64,000 bases of DNA from Salminus brasiliensis. Its lineage: Eukaryota > Chordata > Actinopteri > Characiformes > Bryconidae. The notes below the pieces were generated by a model. That model did not search any database and had not been told where the DNA came from. It saw nothing but the letters and a program-made list of their open reading frames with translations. This document shows, in pieces, positions 61,570 through 64,000 of the stretch. Location: NCBI RefSeq assembly GCF_030463535.1, contig NC_132879.1, forward strand, positions 34,020,925 to 34,084,924. Direction: 5' to 3'. Position 1 is the stretch's first letter. Each line of letters begins with the position of its first letter. A program made the translations under genes and the position numbers.

Positions 61570-64000
61570 ATTGACAGTATGTTAACATTAGGAATACTGT
61601 TTTTAACTGTAAGGGAGAGTAGATTAATATTACAAGAATTATTGGTAATTCTAAGAAACTTACTATTAGGAGTATTATTGGTAACTAATGAACAGTCAGT
61701 TAACATTAGGAGTATTATTGGTAACTCTAATGGACAGTCAGTTAACACTAGGAGTATTATTGGTAACTCTAATGAACAGTCAGTTAACACTAGGAGTATT
61801 ATTGGCAACTCTAAGTAACAGTCAGTTAACATTGGGAGTATTATTAGTAACTAATGGACAGTCGGTTAACACTAGGAGTATTATTGGTAACTCTAATGAA
61901 CAGTCAGTTAACACTAGGAGTATTATAGGTAACTCTAATGGACAGTCGGTTAACATTAGGAGTATTATTAGTAACTAATGGACAGTCGGTTAACAATATT
62001 ATTGGTAACTAATGAAAAGTCATGTAACATTAGGAGTATTATTGGTAACTCTAATGGACAGTCAGTTAACACTAGGAGTATTATTGGTAACTCTAATGAA
62101 CAGTCAGTTAACATTAGGAGTATTATTAGTAACTCGAATGAACAGTCAGTTAATATTAGGAGTATTATTAGTAACTAATGGACAGTCAGTTAACATTAGG
62201 AGTATTATTGGTAACTCTAATGGACAGTCAGTTAACACTAGGAGTATTATTGGTAACTCTAATGGACAGTCAGTTAACACTAGGAGTATTATTGGTAACT
62301 AATAAACAGTCAGTTAACATTAGGAGTATTATTGGTAACTAATAAACAGTCAGTTAACACTAGGAGTATTATTGGTAACTCGAATAAACAGTCAGTTAAC
62401 ATTAGGAGTATTATTGGTAACTCTAATGGACAGTCAGTTAACACTAGGAGTATTATTGGTAACTCGAATAAACAGTCAGTTAACATTAGGAGTATTATTG
62501 GTAACTCTAATGGACAGTCTGTTAACATTAGGAGTATTATTGGTAACTCTAATGAACAGTCAGTTAACATTAGGAGTATTATTAGTAACTCGAATTAACA
62601 GTCAGTTAATATTAGGAGTATTATTAGTAACTAATGGACAGTCAGTTAACACTAGGAGTATTATTGGTAACTCTAATGAACAGTCAGTTAACACTAGGAG
62701 TATTATTGGTAACTAATAAACAGTCAGTTAACACTAGGAGTATTATTGGTAACTCTAATGAACAGTCAGTTAACACTAGGAGTATTATTGGTAACTCTAA
62801 TGGACAGTCAGTTAACACTAGGAGTATTATTGGTAACTAATAAACAGTCAGTTAACACTAGGAGTATTATTGGTAACTCGAATTAACAGTCAGTTAACAT
62901 TAGGAGTATTATTGGTAACTCGAATGAACAGTCAGTTAACACTAGGAGTATTATTGGCAACTCTAATGAACAGTCAGTTAACATTGGGAGTATTATTAGT
63001 AACTAATGGACAGTCGGTTAACATTGGGAGTATTAGTGGTAACTAATGAACAGTCAGTTAACATTAGGAGTATTATTGGTAACTCTAATGAACAGTCAGT
63101 TAACACTAGGAGTATTATTGGTAACTCTAATGGACAGTCGGTTAACATTAGGAGTATTATTAGTAACTAATGGACAGTCGGTTAACAATATTATTGGTAA
63201 CTAATGGACAGTCAGTTAACATTAGGAGTATTATTAGTAACTAATGGACAGTCGGTTAACAATATTATTGGTAACTAATGAAAAGTCATGTAACATTAGG
63301 AGTATTATTGGTAACTCTAATGAACAGTCAGTTAACATTAGGAGTATTATTAGTAACTAATAAACAGTCGGTTAACATTAGGAGTATTATTGGTAACTCT
63401 AATAACAAGTCAGTTAACATTAGGAGTATTATTAGTAACTAATGGACAGTCAGTTAACATTAGGAGTATTATTGGTAACTCTAATGAACAGTCAGTTAAC
63501 ATTAGGAGTATTATTGGTAACTAATAAACAGTCAGTTAACACTAGGAGTATTATTGGCAACTCTAATGAACAGTTAGTTAACATTGGGAGTATTATTAGT
63601 AACTAATGGACAGTCGGTTAACATTGGGAGTATTAGTGGTAACTAATGAACAGTCAGTTAACACTAGGAGTATTATTGGTAACTAATAAACAGTCAGTTA
63701 ACACTAGGAGTATTATTGGCAACTCTAATGAACAGTCAGTTAACATTGGGAGTATTATTAGTAACTAATGGACAGTCGGTTAACATTGGGAGTATTAGTG
63801 GTAACTAATGAACAGTCAGTTAACATTAGGAGTATTATTGGTAACTCTAATGAACAGTCAGTTAACACTAGGAGTATTATTGGTAACTCTAATGGACAGT
63901 CGGTTAACATTAGGAGTATTATTAGTAACTAATGGACAGTCGGTTAACAATATTATTGGTAACTAATGGACAGTCAGTTAACATTAGGAGTATTATTAGT
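61570..64000. repeat. Minisatellite with higher-order structure
   Basis: More than 2.4 kb of tandem units that continue past the window end. The main unit is 42 bp (cagtcagttaacattaggag, then tattattggtaactctaatgaa). A 40-bp form lacks the CT of aactctaatg. A 34-bp form has lost part of the centre (gttaacaatattattgg). Units vary at a few fixed sites (cattagg/cactagg/cattggg, cagtcagtt/cagtcggtt). The left edge, 61570-61690, is degenerate. A block of about 300 bp at 62939-63238 recurs at 63701-64000, an exact offset of 762 bp. Long open frames on both strands arise only because 42 is divisible by 3. Confidence 0.97.

Noticed and set aside
61579-62840. Several overlapping open frames on both strands with repeated SVNIRSIIGNS / QLTLGVLLVT peptides
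   Set aside because: They arise from the 42-bp minisatellite (42 is a multiple of 3), break wherever a 40-bp unit occurs, and have no start or splice context.

Overview
The window is nuclear DNA of a ray-finned (teleost) fish. Vertebrate genes are cut into many short exons with GT-AG introns. Long (CA)n, (TA)n and (TTA)n runs are everywhere, and the introns and spacers hold Tc1/mariner, hAT-like, LINE and SINE fragments of the kinds common in teleosts. Tc1 and hAT abundance would fit an otophysan such as a characin, catfish or electric fish, but that is only an impression.

Five protein-coding genes can be assembled exon by exon. (1) pthlh (+), parathyroid hormone-related protein, coding 947-7268, with a non-coding first exon, a 5.7 kb intron and a probable AU-rich 3' UTR exon. 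(2) After about 13 kb without a recognisable gene, xpot (+), exportin-T, 22436-35040 in 24 coding exons. The joined CDS gives 962 codons, the human length as I recall it. (3) rtcb (-), tRNA-splicing ligase RtcB, 47609-37991 in 12 exons and 505 codons, also the human length. (4) fbxo7 (+), F-box only protein 7, 49287-54001 in 9 coding exons, head-to-head with rtcb. (5) echdc3 (-), a mitochondrial crotonase-family protein, 59591-54962 in 5 exons, tail-to-tail with fbxo7 and using one GC-AG intron. A GC-rich non-coding exon at about 61.06-61.24 kb may start a further plus-strand gene divergent from echdc3.

The 8.7-20 kb desert holds a decayed DD34E Tc1-like transposon (11.76-13.10 kb), an internally deleted Tc1-like element (17.40-17.88 kb), a tandem duplication (15.7-17.1 kb), microsatellites and several stretches that look like conserved non-coding elements, some also in the large pthlh intron. 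From 61.57 kb to the end the window is one minisatellite with 42-, 40- and 34-bp unit types and a 762-bp higher-order period; it runs off the edge.

Functionally, xpot and rtcb are convergent neighbours and both serve tRNA maturation (nuclear export, and ligation of spliced tRNA exons). The rtcb-fbxo7 pairing matches the human neighbourhood as I remember it. I found no new multi-gene system. The most unusual signals are structural: an 80-bp perfect inverted repeat, a pre-miRNA-sized hairpin in echdc3 intron 1, and the higher-order minisatellite.
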